Shown here piece after piece: positions 1 to 8,371 of a stretch of DNA of 64,000 nt (position 1 is the stretch's first letter; each line of letters opens with the position of its first letter). A model generated the notes under the pieces. That model saw only the letters and a list, made by a program, of their open reading frames with translations. It did not search any database and was not told the origin of the DNA. This stretch comes from Kaistella solincola (GTDB taxonomy: Bacteria > Bacteroidota > Bacteroidia > Flavobacteriales > Weeksellaceae), in NCBI RefSeq assembly GCF_000812875.1, contig NZ_JSYK01000003.1:744001-808000 (forward strand). Reading direction: 5' to 3'. Made by a program: the position numbers and the translations under genes.

Positions 1-2604
1 GATTATTTAGCACAGGCAAATTACAGCAAAAGAGTTCCTTATTTGAATCAGAAAAATATCAATATTCCAAATTTTAATTGGTTTGATGGAAATATTTATA
101 GAATGTATAATAGCGTTTCTGCTCCTATGCCTACAGCGGTAGAAATGCGTGATTCGAAGGCGATGGAGGAAGTGGTTGTTACCGCATTAGGAACAAAAAG
201 ACAAAAGAAAAGTTTAGGATATGCTACCGATTCTGCTAAAGCGCAAGAAATTGAAAGTGTGATTTTAAAGAAAGATTTAGATAAAATCCCGGTTCGCCAA
301 AATCTTAACGAAACCGCGTTTTTCTACCCGAATTTGCTGACTGATAAAGACGGGAACGTCACTTTTGAATTCACCTCGCCGGAAGCTTTAACACAGTGGA
401 AACTCATGTTTCTTGCGCACACCAAAGACGCCAGAAGTGCAACTTTAGAAAAAACAGTCATTACGCAGAAAGAATTTTCGGTAACGCCGAATTATCCAAG
501 GTTTTTGAGAGAAGGTGATGAATTGAATCTGCAATCTAAACTTTCGAGCTTGGTTGCTAAAAAACTCAGCGGAACGGCACAACTGCAGATTTTAGATGCT
601 TTTACAAATGAAGATATTTCGGATAAATTTAGTTTAAACGAAACTCAAAAATCTTTTAACCTGAATGAAAACGGAAACGAAGTTGTGAACTGGAAAATAA
701 AAGTTCCGAACCACGTTTCCTCCATAATCATAAAAATAGTCGCTAAAGCAGGTAATTTTTCCGACGGCGAACAAATGGCAATTGCCGTTTTACCAAACAG
801 AATGTTGGTTACCGACACCGTTCCAATTTTTGTGAAAGAAGGACAAACCAAAACTTTCACTTTAGAAAATTTAGCAAAAAATGCCTCTACAACGGCAAAT
901 AATTTTTCAAACACTTTGGAACTGACCACAAATCCGATCTGGGAAATTTTGTTCGCTTTGCCAAGTTTAAAAAATGACCAGAACAATTCTGCCGACGTTA
1001 TTTTCAATAAATGGTTTGCCGATGTTTTGGCGGCAGAAATCTTCAAAGCCAATCCGAAGCTGAAAACCGTTTTCGAAGAATACCAAAGTAAAGGTTTGCT
1101 GACTTCAAACCTCGAAAAAAATCTGGAACTTAAACAGCTGCTTTTGGAAGAAACGCCGTGGGTTTTGGAAAGCCAGAACGAGACCGAGCAAATGCAGAAA
1201 ATCGCAAGATTATTCGATGCCAATACGATGAGAAATTCCATTAATGATGATTGGGCAGAATTGCAAAAACTGCAAAATCCTGACGGTGGATTTTCCTGGT
1301 ATTCCGGTTATCCGAGTTCCTATTCGACCTCGCTCTACATTCTGAAAAACCTCGGCAGAATCAATGTCTGGCTGAAAGGCAATACAGCGGATTATCAGTC
1401 TTCTGAGCAAAAAGAACTCGTGGCAAAACTCATTAATTATGTCGATCAGGAAGTTCTGAAATATGGCGAAATCGACAAAAAATTTGTTGTAAATAATTTC
1501 GTCCTCGATTATCTGGATACGCGCAATTATTGGGAAAAAGAATTTCCTTTAAAACAAAAAGGCGCGGCGCTGAAAAATGCCGTTATTTCAAAGGCAAAAA
1601 CAGAAAAAATCACCGATTTTACCTTCTTTGGTTTGCACCGTTTAGCGCTTTTGTTTAATAATTACGGTCAAAAAAATATCGCGAAAAAATTCCTGACTTA
1701 CCTTAAAGAAACTTCGACAGACACTGAAACGCAGGGCGTTTATTGGAAGCAAAATTTGAATGACTGGGGCTGGTATTCTTCGAAAACGGTGAATCACGCG
1801 GGCGCTTTGGAAGCTTTCGAAAAATTGGCGCCTCAAGACGTTAATTTTATCGAAGAACTTAAAATCTGGCTTATCACCCAGAAAGAAGTCAATTCCTGGG
1901 GAAGTTCTCGCGGCACCGCCGAAGTTATTTTCACAATTTTAAATTCCGGAAAATCCTGGACTACGCCGGAAAGTGACAAAGCCACAATCATCTGGGGCGG
2001 TAAAGAACTCGCCAACGCAGATTCCGCAGCAACAGGATATGTGAAAAAAACTTTAAAATCTGCTGAAATAAATAAAAATTTAGGGACGGTAACCGTTACC
2101 AAACCTGGTTCGGGCATCGTGCAAGGTGGCTTGTTCTGGCAGTATTACGAAGATTTAGACAAAATAAAATCCTCAGAATCTTACCTTTCAATCACCAAAG
2201 AACTTTACAAAAAAGTGAAAACCGTAAATGGCGAAGAATTGGTAAAAATCAACACAAATTCACCACTGAAGGTTGGCGATAAAGTAACGGTGAGAATGAT
2301 TTTAAATACCGACCGCAACATGGAATACATTCACCTGAAAGACATGCGCGCGGCAGGTTTCGAGCCGCTCAGCGTAATTTCCGGCTACGACTGGAAAAAC
2401 GGCCTCGGCTACTATCAGTCCACGAAAGACGCCTCGACGAACTTCTACATCGAGTACATGCCGAAAGGAAAATACGTCTTCGAGTACGACTACATTTGCA
2501 ACGCTTCGGGCACTTTCAGCAACGGCATCACAACGCTGCAAAATTACTACGCACCGCAAATGAACGCGCATACGAAAGGCACGAAAATCACCATTTCCGA
2601 GTAA
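1..2604 (+). CDS. alpha-2-macroglobulin family protein, 3' part (5' end outside window)
   Basis: The frame is open from base 1 to the TAA at 2602-2604, giving 867 residues of a larger protein; the TTG at 43 is internal. The sequence carries the C-terminal half of a bacterial alpha-2-macroglobulin: the stretch around NETAFFYPNLLTDKDGNV (about nt 300-350) and the following SPEALTQWKLMFLAHT match the A2M core domain, followed by an alpha-helical region with PDGGFSWY. These are cell-envelope proteins thought to trap proteases or to be lipoproteins. I see no CxEQ thioester motif, so this is probably a thioester-less type. Oddity: nt 166-228 encode EEVVVTALGTKRQKKSLGYA, a close match to the signature that begins SusC-type TonB receptor plugs. 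Family call is confident; role is not established. Confidence 0.88.
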   Translation, partial: DYLAQANYSKRVPYLNQKNINIPNFNWFDGNIYRMYNSVSAPMPTAVEMRDSKAMEEVVVTALGTKRQKKSLGYATDSAKAQEIESVILKKDLDKIPVRQNLNETAFFYPNLLTDKDGNVTFEFTSPEALTQWKLMFLAHTKDARSATLEKTVITQKEFSVTPNYPRFLREGDELNLQSKLSSLVAKKLSGTAQLQILDAFTNEDISDKFSLNETQKSFNLNENGNEVVNWKIKVPNHVSSIIIKIVAKAGNFSDGEQMAIAVLPNRMLVTDTVPIFVKEGQTKTFTLENLAKNASTTANNFSNTLELTTNPIWEILFALPSLKNDQNNSADVIFNKWFADVLAAEIFKANPKLKTVFEEYQSKGLLTSNLEKNLELKQLLLEETPWVLESQNETEQMQKIARLFDANTMRNSINDDWAELQKLQNPDGGFSWYSGYPSSYSTSLYILKNLGRINVWLKGNTADYQSSEQKELVAKLINYVDQEVLKYGEIDKKFVVNNFVLDYLDTRNYWEKEFPLKQKGAALKNAVISKAKTEKITDFTFFGLHRLALLFNNYGQKNIAKKFLTYLKETSTDTETQGVYWKQNLNDWGWYSSKTVNHAGALEAFEKLAPQDVNFIEELKIWLITQKEVNSWGSSRGTAEVIFTILNSGKSWTTPESDKATIIWGGKELANADSAATGYVKKTLKSAEINKNLGTVTVTKPGSGIVQGGLFWQYYEDLDKIKSSESYLSITKELYKKVKTVNGEELVKINTNSPLKVGDKVTVRMILNTDRNMEYIHLKDMRAAGFEPLSVISGYDWKNGLGYYQSTKDASTNFYIEYMPKGKYVFEYDYICNASGTFSNGITTLQNYYAPQMNAHTKGTKITISE

Positions 2605-2605
2605 A

Positions 2606-2635
2606 GTCATTGCGAGCAACGAAGCAATCGCACAA
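2606..2635 (+). repeat. TCATTGCGAG intergenic hairpin repeat, copy 1
   Basis: TCATTGCGAG at 2607-2616 is followed by GAAGCAATC at 2621-2629, so ATTGC and GCAAT can pair. It begins two bases after the stop of the preceding gene. Related copies lie at 25577-25620 and, inverted, at 26201-26230. Confidence 0.6.
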
Positions 2636-2637
2636 CC

Positions 2638-2669
2638 AAATCCGTTTCATTTTGAAGCGGATTTTTTTG
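2638..2669 (+). terminator. intrinsic terminator after the A2M gene
   Basis: AATCCGTTTC and GAAGCGGATT form a near-perfect 10-bp stem with an ATTTT loop, followed by seven T residues. It lies just downstream of the A2M stop codon and the TCATTGCGAG repeat. Confidence 0.65.
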
Positions 2670-2847
2670 GGCCATCCCGAAAAATTACCGGCTTTAACCG
2701 GCAATTTTCGGGACCGCGCTTTCCATTGCAATCTTTTTTATTTCCCGCCGCTTTTGCCTTTTCCGATAAAAAAGGATTTCCATTTCAATCGCTTGTCCAA
2801 AATGCCGTTTTCAGAAAAAAGGTCGTTTTAACCTGATATTTTTTAAA

Positions 2848-2855
2848 TATATTTG
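2848..2855 (+). promoter_or_regulatory. Bacteroidota -7 element
   Basis: TATATTTG matches the Bacteroidota consensus TAnnTTTG, 23 bases before the ATG at 2879. Confidence 0.55.
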
Positions 2856-2878
2856 TTAGAAACAAAAACCAGAAAAAT

Positions 2879-3334
2879 ATGCAGGACGTTTTCAATGCGC
2901 AGCAGGCACAGAATTATATTGACAGAATAAATAAATTAACACCTTTCGCCGTACCAATTTGGGGAAAAATGTCGGTGGACCAAATGCTGGCGCACTGCAA
3001 TGTAACTTACGAAATGGTGTACGAACCGCAGAGACACAAAAAACCCGGCGGTATTGCCAAATTTATTTTAAAACGTTTTGTAAAAGCCAAGGTTGTTGGT
3101 GAAAAAGCGTATTCTCAAAATTCACCAACAGCTCCGCAATTTATTATTAAAGAGCGTCAGGATTTTATCCTGGAAAAAAAGCGCCTTATCGGCTTCATCC
3201 AGAAAACACAGCAGTTGGGCCGCGAAGCTTTTGACGGAAAAGAATCTTTCTCTTTCGGAAAACTCAGCGCGCAGGAATGGAATAATATGTTTGCCAAACA
3301 TTTAAACCATCATCTTGAGCAATTCGGTGTCTAA
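2879..3334 (+). CDS. DUF1569 (DinB-like) protein
   Basis: A 151-residue soluble protein with no signal peptide. The segment WGKMSVDQMLAHCNVTYEM (about residues 29-47) and the C-terminal HLNHHLEQFG resemble the DUF1569/DinB-like four-helix family, in which scattered histidines often bind a metal. The DinB-like fold is associated with thiol transferases and stress-induced proteins, but no substrate is known here. The gene has its own TAnnTTTG promoter, and a small secreted-protein gene follows 19 bp downstream. Family assignment rests on pattern recognition. Confidence 0.75.
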   Translation: MQDVFNAQQAQNYIDRINKLTPFAVPIWGKMSVDQMLAHCNVTYEMVYEPQRHKKPGGIAKFILKRFVKAKVVGEKAYSQNSPTAPQFIIKERQDFILEKKRLIGFIQKTQQLGREAFDGKESFSFGKLSAQEWNNMFAKHLNHHLEQFGV

Positions 3335-3353
3335 AATTTAAAAACACAAAAAA

Positions 3354-3824
3354 ATGAAAAAAATCTTCTTTCTTTTAATTTTGATCAGCAGTTTTGTAAC
3401 TGCGCAAATGCCGAATATTTCCGAAGTTTGGATGAACCATTCCAAGCCGTACACGGGAACCATCGGTCCGGAAAAAATGCCCATTAAGGTCAAAATAAAT
3501 CTGTCGCAGCAAAACCGGAAAAATGACCAGCAATATTTTCTGTCCGGAAACACTTTGGTTAAAAATAATTTAAGCAAATTCGAAGGAAAACTCACACTCA
3601 CCAAATACAAAGACGGCAAAAAGAGAAATATGGTTTTTGGTGAATACGAACTTGCGGAAGAACCGAGCGGTCCGCATTCCGGGATTTTTACCGGCAAAAT
3701 GATTTACACCTTTTTCTGGAACAAAAAAACGCAGCAAATTGAAAGACAGTTCGTCGAATTTGTCGGCGAGTGGAAAAGCTACGACGGAAAATTAACCTAC
3801 AAAACCAACTGGACAAACCAGTGA
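3354..3824 (+). CDS. secreted protein of unknown function
   Basis: 156 residues. An N-terminal Sec signal (MKK, then a hydrophobic run to about residue 17, FVTAQ) points to export and cleavage near A17-Q18. The rest is polar and beta-rich with many Gly, Lys and aromatic residues, and alternates in a way that suggests a small beta-barrel or sandwich. I recognise no domain. It follows the DUF1569 gene by 19 bp and may share its transcript. No terminator follows directly; an AT-rich repeat does. Confidence 0.7.
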   Translation: MKKIFFLLILISSFVTAQMPNISEVWMNHSKPYTGTIGPEKMPIKVKINLSQQNRKNDQQYFLSGNTLVKNNLSKFEGKLTLTKYKDGKKRNMVFGEYELAEEPSGPHSGIFTGKMIYTFFWNKKTQQIERQFVEFVGEWKSYDGKLTYKTNWTNQ

Positions 3825-3901
3825 TAATGGTTAATTATTAATGGTTAAATATTAATTGTTAACTATCAATTACCAATTATCAACAATTAACAATTAAAAA
3901 A
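3825..3901. repeat. AT-rich TTAATTGTTAA repeat
   Basis: Nearly pure A/T with repeated words such as TTAATTGTTAAC, ATCAATTA and CAACAATTAACAATTAA, forming overlapping imperfect inverted repeats. A similar but degenerate stretch lies on the other side of the acetyltransferase gene at 4367-4419. Confidence 0.5.
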
Positions 3902-4366
3902 GTGGACATAGAAATCATAGATTTTGAACCGCAATACCGCGACGATTTTAAAAACCTCAATGTAGAATGGCTGCAGAAATATTTTGTTGTAGAGGATTTT
4001 GATGAACATCAGCTTTCAAATCCCGAAACAGAAATCATCGCTAAAGGCGGCAAAATTTTTCTTGCAAAAGCCGGCGATAAAATTGTTGGAACAGCCGCAC
4101 TGTTAAAAGAACACGACGGTTACGAACTTGCAAAAATGGCGGTAACTGAAAATTTTCAAGGTCAAGGCATCGGCAAAATTTTAATGGAGCATTCGCTTCG
4201 CGAAGCTAAAAAATTAGGGCTCGAAAAGTTGATTTTACTTTCCAACCGCAGCTTAAAACCCGCACTTGCGATGTATGAAAAGTTTGGCTTTGTAGAAGTT
4301 CCGCTGGATGAAGAAACTCCTTACGAACGCGCAAACATCAAAATGGAACTGAAAATTAATTATTAA
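3902..4366 (+). CDS. GNAT family N-acetyltransferase
   Basis: 154 residues starting at GTG, the only in-frame start giving the full beta1 strand (DIEIIDFEPQY). Motif A, KMAVTENFQGQGIGKILMEH (about residues 78-97), contains the Q/R-x-x-G-x-G/A acetyl-CoA pyrophosphate loop as QGQGIG. The later ALAMYEKFGFVEV is the typical motif B region. Members move an acetyl group from acetyl-CoA to an amine; the acceptor cannot be told from sequence. The gene stands alone between two AT-rich repeats, a setting compatible with it being a small movable cassette, though its composition does not look foreign. Confidence 0.88.
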   Translation: MDIEIIDFEPQYRDDFKNLNVEWLQKYFVVEDFDEHQLSNPETEIIAKGGKIFLAKAGDKIVGTAALLKEHDGYELAKMAVTENFQGQGIGKILMEHSLREAKKLGLEKLILLSNRSLKPALAMYEKFGFVEVPLDEETPYERANIKMELKINY

Positions 4367-4419
4367 TTGTCAACTCTCAACTATCCATTTATCATTAAAA
4401 ATTAATCACTAATAAAAGC
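4367..4419. repeat. AT-rich repeat downstream of the GNAT gene
   Basis: Words TATTAATTGTCAAC, TCTCAACTATCC and TTATCATTAAAAATTAA resemble the stretch at 3825-3901. It forms the leader of the VOC gene. Confidence 0.4.
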
Positions 4420-4866
4420 ATGGCATCAATTAACGCGTATTTAACCTTCGACGGCAACTGCGAAGAAGCTTTCATTTTCTACAAATCCGTTTTTGGCGGA
4501 GAATTTCCGATGGTCGGCAGATTCGGCGATATGCCGCCCGCAGAAGGAATGCCACCACTTTCGGATGACGTGAAAAGCAGAATCATGCACATCACGCTCC
4601 CGATTTCCCAAGAAACCATTTTGATGGGCAGCGACACCATGCCGGGCGTGCACGAGCACCAGGTTGGCAACAACATTTCGCTTTCTATAAACACTGATTC
4701 CCGCGAAGAAGCAGACCGCGTTTTCCACGGGCTTTCTGTCGGCGGAAATGTTACAATGCCGCTTTCCGACACGTTTTGGGGCGCTTATTTTGGGATGTGG
4801 ACGGACAAATTTGGCATCAACTGGATGGTGAATTACGACGATCCGTCAAAAGTTCAGGCACACTAA
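4420..4866 (+). CDS. VOC family protein (PhnB-like)
   Basis: 148 residues. The opening ASINAYLTFDGNCEEAF followed by FYKSVFGGEF is diagnostic of the PhnB-like branch of the glyoxalase/bleomycin-resistance (VOC) superfamily, and GAYFGMWTDKFGINWMVNY near the C-terminus completes the paired beta-alpha-beta-beta-beta module. VOC proteins often bind a divalent metal, but PhnB-like members have no agreed reaction. Soluble and cytoplasmic. It converges on pcaF, and the two are separated by a dispersed element and a bidirectional terminator. Confidence 0.85.
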   Translation: MASINAYLTFDGNCEEAFIFYKSVFGGEFPMVGRFGDMPPAEGMPPLSDDVKSRIMHITLPISQETILMGSDTMPGVHEHQVGNNISLSINTDSREEADRVFHGLSVGGNVTMPLSDTFWGAYFGMWTDKFGINWMVNYDDPSKVQAH

Positions 4867-4869
4867 ATT

Positions 4870-5025
4870 TTTAGGAGCAACACGGTTTTCGCTTCTTTAA
4901 AAATTTCAACCCGCTTTCCGCTGTATCTTTTGCTGCACTTCGTTCCGCAAAAGGATGCCGCTGCAATCGGGGCTGGAAGTCCGGTTATTTTATCTTTCGA
5001 AGAAACCAAAAAATCTGCTCCTAAA
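4870..5025 (-). repeat. dispersed intergenic element with 10-bp terminal inverted repeats (AGCCC-GATTG family)
   Basis: TTTAGGAGCA at 4870-4879 and TGCTCCTAAA at 5016-5025 are perfect inverted repeats bounding 156 bp. Read on the minus strand the interior has a conserved head (4955-4974, AGCCCCGATTGCAGCGGCAT), a hairpin CTTTTGC...GCAAAAG (about 4927-4953) and a tail AGCGGAAAGCGGGTT (4908-4922). Head and tail recur in altered form at 26077-26166. It contains no credible gene. Confidence 0.6.
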
Positions 5026-5033
5026 GCAGGCAA

Positions 5034-5067
5034 AAAAAAGCCGGAAAAATTTTTTCCGGCTTTTTTA
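5034..5067. terminator. bidirectional intrinsic terminator
   Basis: AAAAGCCGGAAAAA and TTTTTTCCGGCTTTT form a perfect stem flanked by A and T runs, so it can end transcripts of both the VOC gene and the convergent pcaF operon. Confidence 0.85.
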
Positions 5068-5085
5068 ATCAAATTTTGAAATTTC

Positions 5086-6306
5086 TTACACGTTGGTGTT
5101 TTCCAAAATCACCGCGTAACCCTGTCCAACACCGATGCACATTGTTGCTAAGGCGTATTTTTTTCCGGTTTTATTCAGTTCCAGAGCAGCGGAGTAGGTG
5201 ATTCGCGTTCCACTCATTCCCAGTGGGTGACCAAGTGCAATTGCACCACCGTTGATATTCACGCGTGGATCGTCGTTTGCAATTTCTAGCCCTTTCAATA
5301 CCGCAATGCTTTGAGCGGAAAACGCTTCATTAAGTTCGATAACGTCCATTTGTTCCAAAGTTAGATTTGCTCTTTTCAACGCCAGTTTTGTAGCATCCAC
5401 CGGACCGATTCCCATAATTCTTGGTTCCGTTCCGGTCACGGCGGAAGTCACGACTTTTGCCAAAGGCTTCAGATTATATTTTTCAATTGCCTCATCGGAA
5501 GCAATGATTACTGCGGCTGCACCGTCATTAAGTCCTGACGCATTTCCGGCGGTAACCGTTCCGTTTTCCTTTACAAATGCAGCGCGCAGTTTACCTAAAA
5601 TCTCCATAGTGGAGTTGGGCTTAATAAATTCGTCCTGATTTACCACGGTTGGGTTACCTTTCCTTTTTGGAATCACGATATCCGAGATTTCTTCGGCTAA
5701 TCGTCCACTGTCCTGCGCCTTTTTAGCTTTTTGCTGAGAGTTTAAAGCAAATTCGTCCTGCTCTTCGCGCGAAATATGGAACATTTCAGCCAAATTTTCA
5801 GCGGTTTTCCCCATTGCATCGGTGCCGTACATTTTTTCCATTTGCGGGTTGATGAAACGCCAGCCAAAACTCGTGTCGTACATTTTCTGATCCGTTCCAA
5901 AAGCATTTTCAGTTTTTGAAATTGCGTATGGTCCACGTGACATTCCTTCCACGCCGCCGGCGATAAAAAGATCGCCTTCACCTGATTTTATTGCGCGCGA
6001 CGCCTGAACGATTGCGCTCATTCCTGATGCGCACAACCTGTTTACGGTTTCGCCCGGAACCGTTACCGGAAGTCCTGCCAAAAGCAGCGACATTCTGGCT
6101 ATATTTCGGTTGTCTTCACCGGCCTGGTTTGCGCAGCCGATAATTACATCATCAATTTTATCAACCGGAACATTCGGATTTTTTTCAATTAAACTTTTAA
6201 TTACGGACGCCATTAAATCATCGGTTCTTACCGGCGCCAGACTTCCTTTAAAATTCCCAATTGCAGAGCGGGTTCCATCAATAATATATGCGTTTTTAGT
6301 TGTCAT
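5086..6306 (-). CDS. pcaF: 3-oxoadipyl-CoA thiolase / acetyl-CoA C-acyltransferase
   Basis: 406 residues, full length for a thiolase. The nucleophile is Cys92 in NRLCASG; His360 in ALGHPLG and Cys390 in MCIGVGQG complete the catalytic set. In this place it most likely cleaves 3-oxoadipyl-CoA into succinyl-CoA and acetyl-CoA, the last step of the beta-ketoadipate pathway. Sequence alone cannot exclude a general degradative thiolase; the assignment to pcaF comes from the six neighbouring pathway genes on the same strand. It is the last gene of the cluster, 45 bp after the FUSC gene, and ends at a strong terminator. Confidence 0.88.
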   Translation of the reverse strand: MTTKNAYIIDGTRSAIGNFKGSLAPVRTDDLMASVIKSLIEKNPNVPVDKIDDVIIGCANQAGEDNRNIARMSLLLAGLPVTVPGETVNRLCASGMSAIVQASRAIKSGEGDLFIAGGVEGMSRGPYAISKTENAFGTDQKMYDTSFGWRFINPQMEKMYGTDAMGKTAENLAEMFHISREEQDEFALNSQQKAKKAQDSGRLAEEISDIVIPKRKGNPTVVNQDEFIKPNSTMEILGKLRAAFVKENGTVTAGNASGLNDGAAAVIIASDEAIEKYNLKPLAKVVTSAVTGTEPRIMGIGPVDATKLALKRANLTLEQMDVIELNEAFSAQSIAVLKGLEIANDDPRVNINGGAIALGHPLGMSGTRITYSAALELNKTGKKYALATMCIGVGQGYAVILENTNV

Positions 6307-6351
6307 CAGATTTAATTTTTCAAGTCTTAAAGATACGTTTTTTTTAATTTT

Positions 6352-6882
6352 TTAAGTTTCGTCATTGACTCTGTCCCCAATCTTCAAAATGTTTTTATGT
6401 AAAAATTTGGCCATAGAGCCGGTAAAAATCACAACCAAAAGTCCGATTGTACACCCAACCAGAACCGAAAGAAAGCGATCTATCGATGCCATAAAACCGT
6501 CGTTTGGTTTTTCAATCAGAATTATAATAATGGCAACGACCGCGGTGCGCGAAACGTTCAGCAGATTAAATAAATTACACAGCAAGGCTGCAATCAGAAT
6601 TCCAACCAAAATTCTGTAAAAAATATCTACGGGCAAAGCAATCACCACGAACGCAGATAAAGCACCGATTAAGTTGGCTTTTACACGTTCCATCGTCAGG
6701 CGTGGAGAATCTTTGCCTTCCGGCGAGATGACCAGCATAATTGAAAGCAACGCCCAAAAAAGATCGAAATTTGGAAATTGTTTCATGAGCCAAAAACCAA
6801 TTGTAAATCCCACCCAACACCGGAAAATATAAATGATGATGGGTGAAAAAACAAAGTTTCTAAAGCCGGTAATTGGGCTCAT
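6352..6882 (-). CDS. FUSC-type integral membrane protein in the catechol operon
   Basis: 176 residues with about five hydrophobic helices. ALLSIMLVISPEGKDSPR followed by an RVKANLIGALSAF helix matches the membrane half of FUSC/aromatic-acid-exporter proteins (YeeA, AaeB and similar), which move aromatic acids and other compounds. It is much shorter than AaeB and lacks a cytoplasmic domain. Lying between the CoA-transferase (43 bp) and the thiolase (45 bp), it is probably co-transcribed. A role in exporting toxic intermediates or admitting aromatic substrate is inference only. Confidence 0.7.
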   Translation of the reverse strand: MSPITGFRNFVFSPIIIYIFRCWVGFTIGFWLMKQFPNFDLFWALLSIMLVISPEGKDSPRLTMERVKANLIGALSAFVVIALPVDIFYRILVGILIAALLCNLFNLLNVSRTAVVAIIIILIEKPNDGFMASIDRFLSVLVGCTIGLLVVIFTGSMAKFLHKNILKIGDRVNDET

Positions 6883-6925
6883 AATTAAAATTTAATTTCG
6901 AAAACAGCCGTGCTTTTGCAAAAGC

Positions 6926-8272
6926 TTACTGCAGTTTTTCTTCGAATTTTACGGCAGTTTTTTCGCGTATTTCTTCAATGGTTGCACCGGGTAATAATTC
7001 GGTTAAAGTTAGTTTACCATTTAAATAGCGGAAAACCGCCAAATCAGTAATCACCATGTCTACCGCACCTTTCGTGGTTAATGGCAAGTCGCAAACGGGA
7101 ACTATTTTCGAAGTTCCGTCTTTTTCCGTGTGCATCATGGTAATGATGAGTTTTTTCGCACCGGATGCTAAATCCATGGCGCCGCCAACTCCCAAAAGAG
7201 GTTCGCCGGGAACAGCCCAGTTTGCTAAATTTCCGGCTTCGTCAACTTGCAAACCGCCCATAACTGCGGTATCTACGTGACCACCGCGAATCATTGCGAA
7301 CGATTCCGCGCTGTCGAAATAGCTGGTTCCCGGAAGCGCGGTTACAGGAATTTTACCCGCATTTACCGGATAATCCATTGCGCCACCGCCGTCTTGTGGA
7401 ACGGGACCTACGCCGAGCATTCCGTTTTCGGTGTGTAAAATTATTCCGTGTTCGGGTGTAATTAAATCAGCTACTAAGGTTGGAATTCCAATTCCTAAAT
7501 TCACGACTTCGCCTTTACGCAGTTCAGCTAAAGCGCGTTTTGCCATATTCATCCGCTTTTCGGAAACTACTTTCGATTTATTTACTGAGCCAGAACTTCC
7601 CAATTCTTCCAAAGTGGTGTGCGCCTGTACCAAATAATCAACGTAGCAGCCTTGCGTATGAATATTTTCCGGAGCAATTTCGCCAACTTCTACGATTTCC
7701 TCAACTTCAGCTATGACCAAATCTGCGGCGGTCGCAAAAGCTTTATTAAAGTTCTGCTCCGTCATTCGATATTGCAGATTTCCGGCGGCATCAGCTTTCC
7801 AGGCGCGGATAAAAGCTACATTTCCACGAATTGCGGGAACAAAAACCATTTCTTTTCCGCTGATAACTTTGGTTTCTTTGCCTTTAGCAATTTCGGTTCC
7901 TGCGGCGGTTACGGTGTAAAAACCACCAATACCTGCACCGCCTGCGCGCACCGCTTCAGCTAAAGTTCCCTGCGGAATAAGCTCATATTCCACATCACCA
8001 TTTTGTGCGGCTTTCACCGCTTCGGGATTGGACGTGAAAAAGGAACCGATCATTTTTTTTAACTGTCCGTTTCGCAAGAGCCGGCCACCACCTAGACCGG
8101 GTTCGCCAACATTATTTCCGATAAATGTTAAATCTTTGGTCTCCGTTTCCGCAAGCGCGTGCATCAGGTGAACCGGATTTCCTGTCATGCCAAAACCGCC
8201 TTGCAAAAGTGTATCACCACTTTTTACGAGTTTGGCAGCTTCTTTTGGACTTATTTGTGGTACATTTTTCAT
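6926..8272 (-). CDS. pcaIJ: 3-oxoadipate CoA-transferase, alpha and beta subunits fused
   Basis: 448 residues covering both subunits of a class I CoA-transferase in one chain: the alpha part (residues 1 to about 230, with the glycine-rich [12 protein letters not shown] near 23-33) and the beta part (about 235-448), which carries the catalytic glutamate Glu282 in TENGMLG. The enzyme moves CoA from succinyl-CoA to 3-oxoadipate. In most bacteria the subunits are separate genes; the junction here ([11 protein letters not shown]) is short and in frame. Sequence resembles succinyl-CoA:3-ketoacid transferases as well, so substrate is inferred from context between pcaD and pcaF. Confidence 0.87.
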   Translation of the reverse strand: MKNVPQISPKEAAKLVKSGDTLLQGGFGMTGNPVHLMHALAETETKDLTFIGNNVGEPGLGGGRLLRNGQLKKMIGSFFTSNPEAVKAAQNGDVEYELIPQGTLAEAVRAGGAGIGGFYTVTAAGTEIAKGKETKVISGKEMVFVPAIRGNVAFIRAWKADAAGNLQYRMTEQNFNKAFATAADLVIAEVEEIVEVGEIAPENIHTQGCYVDYLVQAHTTLEELGSSGSVNKSKVVSEKRMNMAKRALAELRKGEVVNLGIGIPTLVADLITPEHGIILHTENGMLGVGPVPQDGGGAMDYPVNAGKIPVTALPGTSYFDSAESFAMIRGGHVDTAVMGGLQVDEAGNLANWAVPGEPLLGVGGAMDLASGAKKLIITMMHTEKDGTSKIVPVCDLPLTTKGAVDMVITDLAVFRYLNGKLTLTELLPGATIEEIREKTAVKFEEKLQ

Positions 8273-8340
8273 TACTTGAATTTTAAATTTTAATCAAATG
8301 GTTTACAATAATTTAAAATGATTGCAAAAGACACTTCATA

Positions 8341-8370
8341 TTTTTTTGCCCTTAAAGCGGCAAATTTTTC
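8341..8370. repeat. GGCAAATTTTT palindromic motif between pcaIJ and pcaD
   Basis: TTTTTTTGCCCTTAAAGCGG followed by CAAATTTTTC is one copy of an imperfect palindrome seen at many intergenic sites in this window. Its orientation does not give a good terminator for the minus-strand operon, so it need not split it. Confidence 0.4.
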
Positions 8371-8371
8371 T

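Larger units (their letters stand above)
2605..2878. other. intergenic gap
   Basis: After the repeat and terminator there is an imperfect palindrome at 2677-2713 (CCCGAAAAATTACCGG against CCGGCAATTTTCGGGA), then T-rich sequence with no convincing frame. The gap ends in the promoter of the next gene. Confidence 0.5.

Noticed and set aside
645-1241. 198-codon antisense frame inside the A2M gene
   Set aside because: Lies wholly within a clearly coding plus-strand frame and has no motif.
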